Positions 33,501 through 42,630 of a stretch of 64,000 nucleotides of DNA are shown one piece after another. How positions within the stretch are numbered: position 1 is the first letter of the stretch; every line of letters starts with the position of its first letter. Below the pieces are notes generated by a model. That model was not told where the DNA came from. It worked only from the letters and a program-made list of their open reading frames with translations, and ran no database searches. The stretch covers positions 1,054,001 to 1,118,000 of the forward strand of contig NZ_CP091285.1 in assembly GCF_021650975.2 (NCBI RefSeq), written 5' to 3'. This DNA comes from Flavobacterium jumunjinense (GTDB lineage: Bacteria > Bacteroidota > Bacteroidia > Flavobacteriales > Flavobacteriaceae). The translations under genes and the position numbers were made by a program.

Positions 33501-36146
33501 ACTATAGACACATCTGTAGCAGGAATTCAACAATATACCTTTACACCAGATGCTTCTTTCCAATGTGCTGAAGTATTAGTAATTGATGTAGAAATTTTAG
33601 GATCTTGTACTTTTAATTCTTTAGCAACAGCAGTTAATATAGAAAATTGCGAAACTACACCTCCAGGTGAATATTTTAACACTACTGGTTCGGGTGCTGT
33701 AAGCATTGGACCTGCATCAAATATATTTACCAATAATGATTTCGGTACTTATGTACAAGGTTCAGGTAATTTATTACTAAACGGTGGGCAGTTAAAATCT
33801 TTCAAAGATATATCAGCTTCAAACGTTTGTTCTGCAACAATGCATTACAGAGTGTATTTAACATCTGCAGGACCTAGTGGTACATTTATTGACGTACCAT
33901 TAACTACCGTTGAAGATTGTGATGGTACAGGAAACTTCCCAACAGGAGGAACTTGTAATCCAGGTGACCAAAAATGGATAAACAGTGCTCCGCTAGCAGA
34001 AGATTTAACTGCTGTACCTGCACCTGGTGACTATACAGTTGAAATCTACTATACTTTGATTGGTGACAACACAAGTACAACCGCTTGTAATGACACTGTA
34101 CTTGTAAACAATGGTGGAAATAACTTTAAAGCAATATTCTCTATTCAAAGTGCACCAACATTCACTTTTACGAATGAAGAATGTGCTAGTTCTAATGCTT
34201 CAATAACTGTTTCTGGATTTAATCCAGGAGACACATATAGTGTAACTTATAATGACGACACCGTGACTGTTGGGCCAGCAAACTTCACCGCTAATTCTAG
34301 TGGAGAAATAGTGATTCCTAACCTTAACGCAGGAACATACAACACTTTTAATTTTGAAATAAATGGATGTGTAACTACAGATGCAACAGAAATTGTAATT
34401 ACAGATTTCTCACCATCAGTTACACAAATAACTTCAAATTCTCCTGTTTGTTTCGGTTCTGATATTGTATTTACAGTTGAAGGAACTCCAAATTACACAT
34501 TAGGATACACCATCAATAGTGGAACTACACAAACGGCAACATTTGATGCAACTGGAAGTCTTACAATTACCGTAGTAAATCCAGCAGCTGGTAACGTTGT
34601 TCTTACTTTAATTAACATTTACAACACATCTTGTAATATTCCATTAACAGATACTAATACTGCAGTGGTTAATCCACTTCCTGTTATCAACAGTTTAGTT
34701 GCTGTAAATAATATTGCATGTTTAGGAAATGATGCAGTATTTACAATAAACGGAAGTGCAAATGCAGATGTAACGTACACCATAAATAATGGAGCGAATC
34801 AAACATTAACACTTGATGCTTCGGGATCTTATACTTTAACAATTGCTGCACCAACAAGTGATGTTACTGTGCAATTATTAACAGTTACTAATTCTACTAC
34901 AGGTTGTTCTACTACATTAAGTGGTATTACTTCAACAGTTGCTGTTATTACAGTACCTGTACCTACTGCAGATTATGTAACTTGTGCAGACCCGACTACA
35001 ACAGTGGAAGTAACTTCACCATTAATTTCTCAATCGAACTATCCTTCAGACTTATTTATTTCTGAAGTAACTGACTCACAATCTGGTTCATTAACTTATG
35101 TTGAAATTTATAATGGAACTGGAGCTACAGTTGACTTAAGTGGTTACAAACTAAAAGTGCATACCAATGGAAATCCAACTGCGACTTGTGATTTATCTTT
35201 AACAGGAATGCTACTTAATGATGACGTTGTAGTTATAAAACTAAGTAATAGTGCAAACAACGCAACTGTTACTCCAGATTTAACATTCACAACATGTTCG
35301 GGAGTTAACAATAATGATAATATTAGATTAGCAACAAGTGCAAATGTTGATATTGATTCTTGGGGAACTACAGACGGGTCTTCATTTACTCCATCAAACG
35401 GTGTTGGATATACCTATAGAAGAATCGCTGCTGGGACTGTTTTACCAACATTAACTTGGAATCCTTCTGACTGGACCGCATTAGATCCTGAAGATTATTC
35501 TGATGTAGGTAATTATACTATATTCATTTCTAGCTATGAGTATATTCTAAATGACGGAACCAATTCAACGACTCAAACAACAACTACTTTTACAGGAGTT
35601 GGTGCTGGGACTTATACTTTAGTTGCGCATGATACAGCTACAGGATGTACTTCTGAACCAATAACATTTACGATTAATGAATTGGTCAACCCAACTTTTG
35701 ATCCGATTGATGATTTATGCTCAGGTTCAACCGACACTACTCTACCTACTACATCATTAGAAGGTATAACAGGTACTTGGTCTCCTGCAACTATTAACAC
35801 AACTACAGTAGCTACTTCAACTTACACATTTACACCAAATACAGGTACTTGTGCATCTCCAGTAGATATTCAAGTAACTGTGATCTCATGTACTATTCAA
35901 AAAGGTATTTCTCCAAATGGAGATGGCTTAAATGATAATTTTGACTTATCAGGATTTAATGTTAGTGAATTAAAAATCTTTAACAGATATGGTAAGCAAG
36001 TATATAGTAAATCAAGTTATGAAAACGAGTGGTTTGGTCAAACTGACAGCGGTAATGATTTACCTGATGGAACTTACTTCTATAGCATTGAATTTACAGA
36101 TATGGAAGCAAGAACTGGTTGGATATATATTAACAGGCAACAATAA
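30501..36146 (+). CDS. giant T9SS type B surface protein with FN3, CUB-like and lamin-tail domains
   Basis: The protein has 1,881 residues. A signal peptide (1-18) is followed by a choice-of-anchor J-like region (EGFEG, then GDDWAL). There are repeats of fibronectin type III and CUB-like domains (about 200-735; CxPxNPGDFV and DALYVYDSNT motifs), Ig-like SprB/PKD-type repeats, and a lamin-tail domain at about 1510-1640 (FISEVTDSQSGSLTYVEIYNG). The C-terminus (about 1799-1881) is a type B sorting domain (GISPNGDGLNDNF, LKIFNRYGKQVY, DGTYFYSI). Type B proteins cross the outer membrane through the T9SS and are often partnered by SprF, encoded 55 nt downstream. Likely an adhesin or gliding-related protein. 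Confidence 0.93.
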   Translation: MKKLLLFFMSMFTLLSFGQLTEGFEGTSIPVSSPPGDDWALTSGTWKILDNGVGTAQKWQVAPPGQQYQGTRAAYLNRENVGAGMAADWLISPSVTVPTDGQLRFYTKLTQAGIQGSTFSIRISTGSQTVFTDFTTIRTWDEIELMNGGLLAEQTTYIQKVVDLTPHTTAGETIFVAFVMENNNGDRWLIDNVNIDSKCLDNSNLSATPLATSATLNWTSPSTATQWEIEYGPNGFTQGTGTTVTATGTPTYNLTGLSGLTTYCYYVRAVCGSDNTSDWSGPHCFTTSALPPGCGGNFIDQGGVAGDYASGEDYIVTICPDNPGDFVTVNFTMFNTESNYDALYVYDSNTTDVATLILSANGAGNVPGGQAGGYWGTTIPGPFEALNPTGCLTFRFRSDGSVTRPGWTANVTCAPFPTCPKPTNVAFTSISPTSGNITWQHAGTPTQWDIYVVPTGSTPPGAGAVTTPYQNVTVNGPLYSYPVSLLFDSTPLNSFTTYDVYVRPRCSVSDIGVWSNISTFTTDPDYCAGDHFYDQGGPTGNYLPNQNTTTTICPNTPGDVVIAFFNTFNLDTNDNLTVYNGSTATGTPIGTYTGTTLPPILVSNAPDGCLTFVFTSNGFTNLAGWDASIQCTAPPTCPYPTNLTVTNISDVGATLGWTEAGTANTWQIIIQPAGSGYPTPPYANAVAGYPQTVTGTNSFTATGLNANTEYEFYVVADCGGGDLSFWSGPKPFNTLFPGCGGSVPAGDIIPDAAPVCNLNGYCGNTSLLYNDEGDWPELDTAFCGSIENNSFLTFQATSTTISMDVLVGNCINGSDIQFMIFSAATPGSGPIDVIGCDGQMNVGTNSLTFNGLTPGQNYYLMIDGFAGAQCDYSVTVTSGGSTTTDVDITQNDTTICVDETITLDVTGGNGVYNWTPSTGLSAITGSSVVFTPATPGTYTIQVESTDANALCATSDFVVITVLEKTIPSFSVPGPFCTGATGPTLSNTSNNGVQGVWTPSATIDTSVAGIQQYTFTPDASFQCAEVLVIDVEILGSCTFNSLATAVNIENCETTPPGEYFNTTGSGAVSIGPASNIFTNNDFGTYVQGSGNLLLNGGQLKSFKDISASNVCSATMHYRVYLTSAGPSGTFIDVPLTTVEDCDGTGNFPTGGTCNPGDQKWINSAPLAEDLTAVPAPGDYTVEIYYTLIGDNTSTTACNDTVLVNNGGNNFKAIFSIQSAPTFTFTNEECASSNASITVSGFNPGDTYSVTYNDDTVTVGPANFTANSSGEIVIPNLNAGTYNTFNFEINGCVTTDATEIVITDFSPSVTQITSNSPVCFGSDIVFTVEGTPNYTLGYTINSGTTQTATFDATGSLTITVVNPAAGNVVLTLINIYNTSCNIPLTDTNTAVVNPLPVINSLVAVNNIACLGNDAVFTINGSANADVTYTINNGANQTLTLDASGSYTLTIAAPTSDVTVQLLTVTNSTTGCSTTLSGITSTVAVITVPVPTADYVTCADPTTTVEVTSPLISQSNYPSDLFISEVTDSQSGSLTYVEIYNGTGATVDLSGYKLKVHTNGNPTATCDLSLTGMLLNDDVVVIKLSNSANNATVTPDLTFTTCSGVNNNDNIRLATSANVDIDSWGTTDGSSFTPSNGVGYTYRRIAAGTVLPTLTWNPSDWTALDPEDYSDVGNYTIFISSYEYILNDGTNSTTQTTTTFTGVGAGTYTLVAHDTATGCTSEPITFTINELVNPTFDPIDDLCSGSTDTTLPTTSLEGITGTWSPATINTTTVATSTYTFTPNTGTCASPVDIQVTVISCTIQKGISPNGDGLNDNFDLSGFNVSELKIFNRYGKQVYSKSSYENEWFGQTDSGNDLPDGTYFYSIEFTDMEARTGWIYINRQQ

Positions 36147-36157
36147 GAAAATAAATT

Positions 36158-36182
36158 TACTGCCTTCTTCAGGAAGGCAGTA
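36158..36182 (+). terminator. intercistronic hairpin between adhesin and SprF-like gene
   Basis: TACTGCCTTC (36158-36167) and GAAGGCAGTA (36173-36182) form a perfect 10-bp stem with a 5-nt loop and a weak following T stretch. It may allow partial read-through to the downstream genes or protect mRNA ends. Confidence 0.6.
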
Positions 36183-36201
36183 TTTAAAAATTTAAAATAA
36201 A

Positions 36202-37137
36202 ATGAAGAAACTATATTTAGTAGCTTTAGGCATAATGTCTTTTCTGGTTGATGCTAATGCACAACAAGACCCACATTATACACAGTATATGTATAATATG
36301 AATGTTATAAATCCAGCCTATGCAGGAAGTAAAGAAAATCTTGCTATTGGATTATTATACAGAACACAATGGGTAGATATTGAAGGAGCTCCAACAACAG
36401 GTACACTTTCTGGACATTCTCCAGTAGGTAAAAATGTAGGATTAGGATTATCCGCAATTACAGACAAAATTGGTCCTGTTGAAGAAAACAATGTATATGG
36501 AGATTTCTCATACACTCTTAACTTAGGTGGCGAACACAAACTTGCGTTTGGTATTAAAGCTGGTTTAACTTTCCATAAAGTAGGATTGTTTAGTGAAATT
36601 GGTAATGGATTTGTTCCTGATTCTGGTGACCCTGCCTTTTCTGAAGATGTAAGCAACACCTATTTTAACGTAGGATCTGGTCTTTTTTATTACACAAATA
36701 AGTTTTATTTAGCATTTTCGGTACCGAACATGTTAAAGTCAAAACATTTAGACATCAAAGTAAACAATGATCAACTAGAGTTTGGTTCAGAAGCAAGTCA
36801 CTACTTTTTAACAGGAGGATATGTTTTTGATTTGAACGACAAAATAAAATTCAAACCTTTCTTTATGTTGAAATCTGCATTTAATGTAGACCCATCTGTA
36901 GATGTTTCTACAAATTTCTTATTTAATGAAAAGTTTGAAATTGGTGCAACATATAGACTAGACGATAGTTACGGTGCAATGGTTAATTATGCAATAACTC
37001 CAAACATTAGAATTGGATATGCATACGACCATATTGTATCTGATTTAAAAATAACAACTCCATCTTCTCACGAGATAATAATGTTGTTTGATTTAAATTT
37101 CCCAAGAAAAGTATCACGTTCACCTCGATATTTCTAA
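36202..37137 (+). CDS. PorP/SprF family T9SS membrane protein
   Basis: The protein has 311 residues with a signal peptide (1-20, ending DANAQ) and the family start (QQDPHYTQYMYNMNVINPAYAGS), which is highly diagnostic. PorP/SprF proteins are outer-membrane barrels needed for secretion or anchoring of type B substrates such as SprB. It lies between the giant type B protein and an OmpA-family gene, which is the usual sprB-sprF-like arrangement. Confidence 0.95.
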   Translation: MKKLYLVALGIMSFLVDANAQQDPHYTQYMYNMNVINPAYAGSKENLAIGLLYRTQWVDIEGAPTTGTLSGHSPVGKNVGLGLSAITDKIGPVEENNVYGDFSYTLNLGGEHKLAFGIKAGLTFHKVGLFSEIGNGFVPDSGDPAFSEDVSNTYFNVGSGLFYYTNKFYLAFSVPNMLKSKHLDIKVNNDQLEFGSEASHYFLTGGYVFDLNDKIKFKPFFMLKSAFNVDPSVDVSTNFLFNEKFEIGATYRLDDSYGAMVNYAITPNIRIGYAYDHIVSDLKITTPSSHEIIMLFDLNFPRKVSRSPRYF

Positions 37138-37154
37138 TTTAAAAGCGATAAAAC

Positions 37155-39020
37155 ATGAAGAAATTATATATAACCTTGAGTTTTGTAATCGCTAGTGGAA
37201 TACTTAGTGCGCAAAACAACAAAACTAAAAGTGCAGATAAACTATTCGATCGATTTGAATATGTTGAAGCTGCCAATCAATATTTAAAACTTGTTGATGA
37301 GAATCAAAATGACAATTATATTAATCAACAGTTAGCAGATAGCTACTATAATGTTTTCAACACTAAAGAAGCTGTAAAATGGTACTCAAAACTTGTTCAA
37401 GAAGAACAAAAGCCAGAGGTCTATTATAAATATTCTCAAATGCTAAAAGCAGAGGGTAATTATGATGAGGCAAATAAACAAATGCAAAAATTTGCTTCAT
37501 TAGCACCAAATGACAAAAGGGCAATTTCTTTTAAAAACAACCCTAATTATTTAACAAAATTAAAGTCGCAAAGACCTATATTTGATATTAAGCCGTCTGA
37601 ACTTAGTAGTGATAAATCTGATTTTGGAGGTATTTTAACCAATGACAATACTATCTATTTTGCAAGTGCAAGAAATACAGCTAGAAAAAATCATGGTTGG
37701 AACAAAGAACCATTTTTAGATATATACCAAGCTACATATAATGAAAACGGGACCATTAGTGAAGCAACACTTGTAGAAGGAGTAAACACTAAATGGCATG
37801 ATGGCCCAGCTTCAGTTACTGCAGATGGGAACACAATGTATTATGTTAGTGAAAGTTTTAATGAAAACAAATTTGAAAAAGTTAAAGAGAAAAATGCTAA
37901 ATACGGCAGAATGTATCTTTATAAAGCGACAAAAAACGAAGGTAAGTGGGAAAACGCAAAACCTATCTCATTAAACAGTACTGAATACTCTCTTCGTAAT
38001 CCGAGTATAAGTAATGATGGTAAGACATTGTATTTCTCATCAGACATGCCAGGTGGTATTGGTGGTGAAGACATTTGGAAAGTAAGCGTAAATGGTGACG
38101 AATATGGAACACCTGAAAACTTAGGAGAGAACATAAATACTGGAGGGAACGAAAGTTTTCCATTCATCACAGAAGAGAATTCACTATATTTCACTTCAGA
38201 TTCAAGACAAGGTTTTGGAGGTTATGATGTTTTTGTTGCTGACTTAAAAAAAGGAACAGAAGCGATTAACGTTGGTGAACCTGTTAACTCTGAAAAAGAC
38301 GATTTTTCTTTTAGTTTTAATACTGCGAAAAAAGTTGCCATGTTTTCTAGTAATAGAGAAGGGGTTGATAACTTATACTTAGCAAATCCAATTTGTGGTG
38401 TTAATGCAATTGTGATTGTGAAAAGTACTGAAACAAGAAAAACTATTGAAGGGGCTACTATAAATGTTGTTGACAACACTAATAACGTAATTGCAACAGA
38501 TCTAACCAATGGAGTTGGTCAAAAAATATTTGAAGTAGAGTGTGAAAAAGAATACACTTATAAAATTTCTAAAGATGGTTTTGAAGATGGTATTTTCACT
38601 TCTCCAGCCTCAGGAAATGGATCAACACTTGTTGAAGCATACTTAGAACCAATTAAACCAATAATCACAGAGAAGGAAGTTATACTTCAACCTATTTTCT
38701 TTGAATTCAATGAAAGTAACATAACTGCACAAGGAGCTGAAGAATTAGACAAACTTGTTGCTATTATGATTGAATATCCGGAAATGGTAATTTTCGCTAA
38801 ATCTCATACAGATAGTAGAGGTAAGGACAAATACAACTTAAACTTATCTGAAAACAGAGCAAAATCTACAGTTCAATATATTATATCTAAAGGTATAGAC
38901 AAAGCTAGAATTAGCGGACAAGGTTTTGGTGAAAGTGAATTAAAAATTCAATGTGACGATTGTACAGAAGAAGAACATTCTCAAAACAGACGTTCTGAAT
39001 TCTTAATAATCAAGAAATAG
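37155..39020 (+). CDS. OmpA-family protein with PD40 and TPR domains
   Basis: The protein has 621 residues. A signal peptide (1-19) is followed by a TPR-like helical region (about 25-125, YVEAANQYLKLV). WD40-like PD40 beta-propeller repeats follow at about 155-410 (IYFASARN, TLYFSSDMPGGIGGEDIW, LYFTSDSRQGFGGYD). A carboxypeptidase-regulatory-like domain (about 415-505) and a C-terminal OmpA domain (about 510-621, ending in RRSEFLI) complete it. The OmpA domain binds peptidoglycan. It belongs with the T9SS type B substrate and SprF-like genes (17-nt gap) and probably ties their complex to the cell wall. Confidence 0.93.
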   Translation: MKKLYITLSFVIASGILSAQNNKTKSADKLFDRFEYVEAANQYLKLVDENQNDNYINQQLADSYYNVFNTKEAVKWYSKLVQEEQKPEVYYKYSQMLKAEGNYDEANKQMQKFASLAPNDKRAISFKNNPNYLTKLKSQRPIFDIKPSELSSDKSDFGGILTNDNTIYFASARNTARKNHGWNKEPFLDIYQATYNENGTISEATLVEGVNTKWHDGPASVTADGNTMYYVSESFNENKFEKVKEKNAKYGRMYLYKATKNEGKWENAKPISLNSTEYSLRNPSISNDGKTLYFSSDMPGGIGGEDIWKVSVNGDEYGTPENLGENINTGGNESFPFITEENSLYFTSDSRQGFGGYDVFVADLKKGTEAINVGEPVNSEKDDFSFSFNTAKKVAMFSSNREGVDNLYLANPICGVNAIVIVKSTETRKTIEGATINVVDNTNNVIATDLTNGVGQKIFEVECEKEYTYKISKDGFEDGIFTSPASGNGSTLVEAYLEPIKPIITEKEVILQPIFFEFNESNITAQGAEELDKLVAIMIEYPEMVIFAKSHTDSRGKDKYNLNLSENRAKSTVQYIISKGIDKARISGQGFGESELKIQCDDCTEEEHSQNRRSEFLIIKK

Positions 39021-39050
39021 TTTAGAATTCATACGTTTAGAACTAACAAA

Positions 39051-39085
39051 AAAAGACCATAAAAGCAAAGCTTTTATGGTCTTTT
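39051..39085. terminator. bidirectional terminator
   Basis: AAAAGACCATAAAAGC (39051-39066) and GCTTTTATGGTCTTTT (39070-39085) form a 16-bp perfect stem between the convergent OmpA-family and AIM24-family genes. Confidence 0.9.
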
Positions 39086-39105
39086 AATTTATAAAATATC
39101 ACTAA

Positions 39106-39906
39106 TTAAAACCTATTGTCTCCGTCTAAAAGATTCCCTATTCCACCTAACAAACTACCTTCTCCTTTGTCCTTTCCGCCCATTTGTGGTGCAGATTGAA
39201 TAATTCTATCGGCTAAACGACTGAAAGGCAATGACTGAACATATACAACTCCAGGCCCTTTCAATGTTGCGAAAAACAATCCTTCTCCACCAAAAACTGT
39301 ATTTTTAATCCCTCCAACAAATTCAATATCATAATCAATATCTTTGGAAAAACCCACAATGCAACCCGTATCTACTTTTAGTATTTCCCCTGGCTTCAAT
39401 TCTCTTCTTGCTAATGTTCCTCCTGCATGAACAAAAGCCATACCATCTCCTTCTAGTTTTTGCATGATAAACCCTTCACCACCAAACAAACCTCTTCCTA
39501 GTTTTTTAGAAAATTCAATCCCAACTGTAACTCCTTTTGCAGCACATAAAAAAGCATCTTTTTGACAAATAAATTTCCCTTGATACTCTGTTAAATCGAT
39601 TGCAACAATTTTTCCAGGATAAGGAGAAGCAAAAGATACTTTTTTCTTGCCATATTCGACATTTTGATATGCTGTCATAAACAAACTTTCTCCTGTTAAC
39701 ACTCTCTTGCCTGCAGATAATAATTTCCCAAAGATCCCACTTTCTTTTTGACTACCATCTCCAAAAATAGTTTCCATTTTTATTCCACTTTCCATCATCA
39801 TAAAACTTCCTGCCTCTGCAACTACAATTTCTTGTGGATCAAGTTCTATTTCTACATACTGCATTTCTTCTCCAAAAATTTCATAATCTATTTCATGTGC
39901 TCTCAT
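39106..39906 (-). CDS. AIM24 / TIGR00266 family protein
   Basis: The protein has 266 residues of the beta-helical AIM24 (TIGR00266) family: [20 protein letters not shown] at the start, then [21 protein letters not shown] and [20 protein letters not shown]. The bacterial function is unknown; the family is related to a yeast mitochondrial biogenesis factor. The glycine-rich end ([13 protein letters not shown]) is typical. It has no signal peptide and is probably cytoplasmic. The gene stands alone with terminators at both sides. Confidence 0.92.
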   Translation of the reverse strand: MRAHEIDYEIFGEEMQYVEIELDPQEIVVAEAGSFMMMESGIKMETIFGDGSQKESGIFGKLLSAGKRVLTGESLFMTAYQNVEYGKKKVSFASPYPGKIVAIDLTEYQGKFICQKDAFLCAAKGVTVGIEFSKKLGRGLFGGEGFIMQKLEGDGMAFVHAGGTLARRELKPGEILKVDTGCIVGFSKDIDYDIEFVGGIKNTVFGGEGLFFATLKGPGVVYVQSLPFSRLADRIIQSAPQMGGKDKGEGSLLGGIGNLLDGDNRF

Positions 39907-39981
39907 AATTTATTCTTTTTAAAGTTTATTAATTAGTCGAGAAGATCTACAAAATGTTACGATTTAGTTCGCACATACAAA

Positions 39982-40006
39982 AAAGCCTTGCATTTTGCAA
40001 GGCTTT
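39982..40006 (-). terminator. terminator of the barrel-fasciclin operon
   Basis: AAAGCCTTGCA (39982-39992) and TGCAAGGCTTT (39996-40006) form an 11-bp stem just after the fasciclin stop codon on the minus strand, followed by a T-run. Confidence 0.85.
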
Positions 40007-40025
40007 CATTCTCAAAAAATTCAAA

Positions 40026-40988
40026 TTAAGGCAGTAAAACTCTATCAATTAAATGCACAACACCATTAGAACATTGTATATCTGGAATAACCATATTTGC
40101 AGGAACTGTATTACTATTTCCTAAAATTGTAAAAACTCCATTTTCAAAAGGGCTATATGTTAATGTATTCCCTCCTGCAGTTGTTGCAGTAGTACTTGTT
40201 TGCTCTGAAGTAAAAGTACCATTATCTGAAATAGCATGATTTAACAAAACAGTTTGTAAAAAGACTGGGTCTGCATTAGCAACATCTTGAATGGTTGCAA
40301 AACCTGCAGCTTTAAAAGCAGCATCTGTTGGAGCAAAAATGGTAAATTTATTGTTTTCATCTGCTAAAGTTGGAGCTAAACCAGATGTTATAACAGCTTG
40401 CACGAGAAAAGTAAGCTCTGGTGTTTTAAACACTTTAGAATCATTTAATAACAGAGCAGATTCAACAATATTCACACCTGTAGCAATCATTACTTTGTCT
40501 ATGGCATGAACTGTTCCATTACTAGCTGCTACATTAGTTAAAATAATTTTTGACCCATTTATATATAAATCTCCTCCTCTACTAACGAAACGTCTATTAA
40601 TTCCTAGTGCAGAAGCAGATGTGTTTCCGTCTGTAATTTGATTTGCAAATAAATTACCATTAGAAACATGATACAATAATGTATTTGTTAAAAAACTATT
40701 TTGCAAAGCTCCTAAGCTTCCAGCATCTACCAAACCTAATTTAGCAAAAGCATCATTTGTAGGCGCAAAAACAGTATATTTTCCAGAAGGATCATTAGGA
40801 TTACTATTACTTAAAACAACAGCAACACCTCCTTGAATAGCAGCAGCTTCAAGTGTACTAAAAGCAGAATTTGACACTGCAATTGAAGCTATTGAAGGCA
40901 TTTCAGACTCATAATCATTATCACATGAAACTAATGTTACAAGCAATGTAAAAGCTAATAAAGCGCTTTTTATATTTATATTTTTCAT
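40026..40988 (-). CDS. fasciclin-domain lipoprotein
   Basis: The protein has 320 residues with a lipoprotein signal (LLVTLVSCDND, Cys22). It has two FAS1 domains, about 35-170 and 180-320, each with the conserved FAPTNDAF/FAPTDAAF and a VHAIDKVM/VHLIDRVL H2-like end. FAS1 domains mediate surface adhesion. It follows the barrel gene by 23 nt in one operon, so the two may form an outer-surface complex. Confidence 0.93.
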   Translation of the reverse strand: MKNINIKSALLAFTLLVTLVSCDNDYESEMPSIASIAVSNSAFSTLEAAAIQGGVAVVLSNSNPNDPSGKYTVFAPTNDAFAKLGLVDAGSLGALQNSFLTNTLLYHVSNGNLFANQITDGNTSASALGINRRFVSRGGDLYINGSKIILTNVAASNGTVHAIDKVMIATGVNIVESALLLNDSKVFKTPELTFLVQAVITSGLAPTLADENNKFTIFAPTDAAFKAAGFATIQDVANADPVFLQTVLLNHAISDNGTFTSEQTSTTATTAGGNTLTYSPFENGVFTILGNSNTVPANMVIPDIQCSNGVVHLIDRVLLP

Positions 40989-41011
40989 TTTCTTAAATTT
41001 AGAATTAATAA

Positions 41012-41896
41012 TTAAAATTTGTAAACCAATGCACCATAAACCCCTGTTGCTTTTCCAATATTTCTTCCTGCAACTAGTGTACTAAATCCTCCAGCTATAC
41101 CAAAATCTTGATAAATTGGAGTATATAGATTCAAACCAATCTTAGTATAATTTACTTTTGTTGCTGGAAAAAAACCTTCAAAACCTTCTCCTAAAATATC
41201 TACTCCACTTGTAGAAGTTTGATTTGCCAAATAAACATCTCCATAAATTTTTGATGCAGCATACCCTAATTTAAGTTCAGAAGTATAGGAATTTGGAACA
41301 TCATTTGACGCTAGATTTCCTCCAAATTGACCCGAAGCAAAAAAACCAGAATTCATTTTAAACATGGCAACACCAATTGCGCTTACTGTTGTACTTCTAT
41401 TTCCAATTGCAATAATAGATTGTAAACCTTCATTCTCTTTATAATTTCCTAGAGGTGTTTTTATACCTAATGCTCCAATCAATCTTAAAGAAGAAGACCC
41501 GTAATCAAAATAAAATGGGTTATACTTTACAAAAACAGACACATCTTGAACACCGCTTCTTTTATTTTCAAAATTTAAATTATTTAAAACATCTTGAGAA
41601 GCATCTCCTTTAGCTGTAATATAAGGTAAAGTAAGTACTACATCTAATTGATCGGTTATTCCATAAGTTGCATACAATGAAGCGCTAGACAATTGCACTT
41701 CATTAAAAACAGGAACACCATCTACCTCTTCTGGCACCAAATAAACCTCATCATACTTTTCAGAACTATAAGAAATAGAAACATTTCCTTTTCCTTTTCC
41801 TTGCATAAACCCACTAATTGGGCTTTGCGATTGTACTGTATTTACATATCCTAATGTTGTTACAGCAATGACTATTAGTAATTGTTTTTTAATCAT
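41012..41896 (-). CDS. outer-membrane barrel protein, transporter-like
   Basis: The protein has 294 residues with a signal peptide (1-23) and 12 or more short amphipathic strands ending in an aromatic C-terminus (GALVYKF). The pattern (YGITDQLDVVLTLPYITAKG, LIGALGIKTPLGNY) resembles the barrels annotated as phenol-degradation MetA-like or FadL-like transporters; the substrate is unknown. It is the first gene of the operon with the fasciclin lipoprotein. Confidence 0.75.
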   Translation of the reverse strand: MIKKQLLIVIAVTTLGYVNTVQSQSPISGFMQGKGKGNVSISYSSEKYDEVYLVPEEVDGVPVFNEVQLSSASLYATYGITDQLDVVLTLPYITAKGDASQDVLNNLNFENKRSGVQDVSVFVKYNPFYFDYGSSSLRLIGALGIKTPLGNYKENEGLQSIIAIGNRSTTVSAIGVAMFKMNSGFFASGQFGGNLASNDVPNSYTSELKLGYAASKIYGDVYLANQTSTSGVDILGEGFEGFFPATKVNYTKIGLNLYTPIYQDFGIAGGFSTLVAGRNIGKATGVYGALVYKF

Positions 41897-42027
41897 AATA
41901 TTAAATCGTTTAGTTTTACTCTTTCTATCATTTACGTAGAAAGTTTCATTGTGGTTTTAAAAAAAGTAAAAAAACAATTGAATATTATTAAAACACCCAT
42001 TTTTAAAGGCTTTACAAGGCATAAAAA

Positions 42028-42048
42028 AAGCCGAAAAAATTTCGGCTT
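42028..42048 (-). terminator. terminator of the small secreted protein gene
   Basis: AAGCCGAAA and TTTCGGCTT with a 3-nt loop lie directly after the stop codon (42078) on the minus strand and are followed by a T-run. Confidence 0.8.
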
Positions 42049-42077
42049 AAAAATTTAAAGAATGATACTCTTTACTT

Positions 42078-42398
42078 TTATTTCATTAGGTTAGACAATT
42101 TTAATGTTTTACCACACATCTCTTTTGTGATTTTAAAAATAACATCTCCCTTTTTGCCACTTTCGGCCCATCTAACTTCTTTACCAACATTACATCCAAT
42201 ACTAGTTTTTGAACCTTTATTTAAAGAAACAAATCCAGTTCCAGTATAAATAGACACTTTGTCTTTAGTATCATTAATCAAAGAAAAGCTAGCTCCAATA
42301 ATATTCTTTTCAGTTGAAGGTTTACTAATTTCAACTACATTAAAAGAAACTAAAACAAAGCTAAAGCTCACTAATATTACAATTGCTATTTTTCTCAT
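42078..42398 (-). CDS. small secreted protein of unknown function
   Basis: The protein has 106 residues with a signal peptide or anchor (about 1-23). The mature part (ASFSLINDTKDKVSIYTGTGFVSLNKGSKT, read in two blocks) has beta-strand-rich spacing and one conserved-looking Cys pair (Cys74, Cys95). No family recognised. It stands alone between a terminator and a sorting-domain remnant. Confidence 0.65.
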   Translation of the reverse strand: MRKIAIVILVSFSFVLVSFNVVEISKPSTEKNIIGASFSLINDTKDKVSIYTGTGFVSLNKGSKTSIGCNVGKEVRWAESGKKGDVIFKITKEMCGKTLKLSNLMK

Positions 42399-42408
42399 AT
42401 TATTTAAT

Positions 42409-42625
42409 TTAGTTTTTAACTATTTTTCGAGTTCCTATTGAACCCTTTTCTAATTCTAAAGTTAGCAAATAAATTCCATCTGGATAATTTGTAATTTGTA
42501 AAATAGCATTTTGAGTTTCTAAAAGGAGTCTAGTCTTCCCTTTAATGAATAAAGCACTACTTTTTTAATTTGTTCTTTAACGTCAATATTTATTAGATTA
42601 TTTGCGGAATGTTTTTATTCTGATT
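42409..42625 (-). pseudogene. orphan T9SS type A sorting domain, frameshifted remnant
   Basis: Minus-strand reading gives SANNLINIDVKEQIKKVVLYS and KGRL, then after a one-base frameshift LETQNAILQITNYPDGIYLL and EKGSIGTRKIVKN before a TAA at 42409. This is the pattern of a type A sorting domain (PNPxxxxLNI, YSLxGR, GIYLLxL, KKIVK). The body of its protein is missing. It was probably left by deletion of a secreted-protein gene. Confidence 0.7.
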
Positions 42626-42630
42626 TAAAA

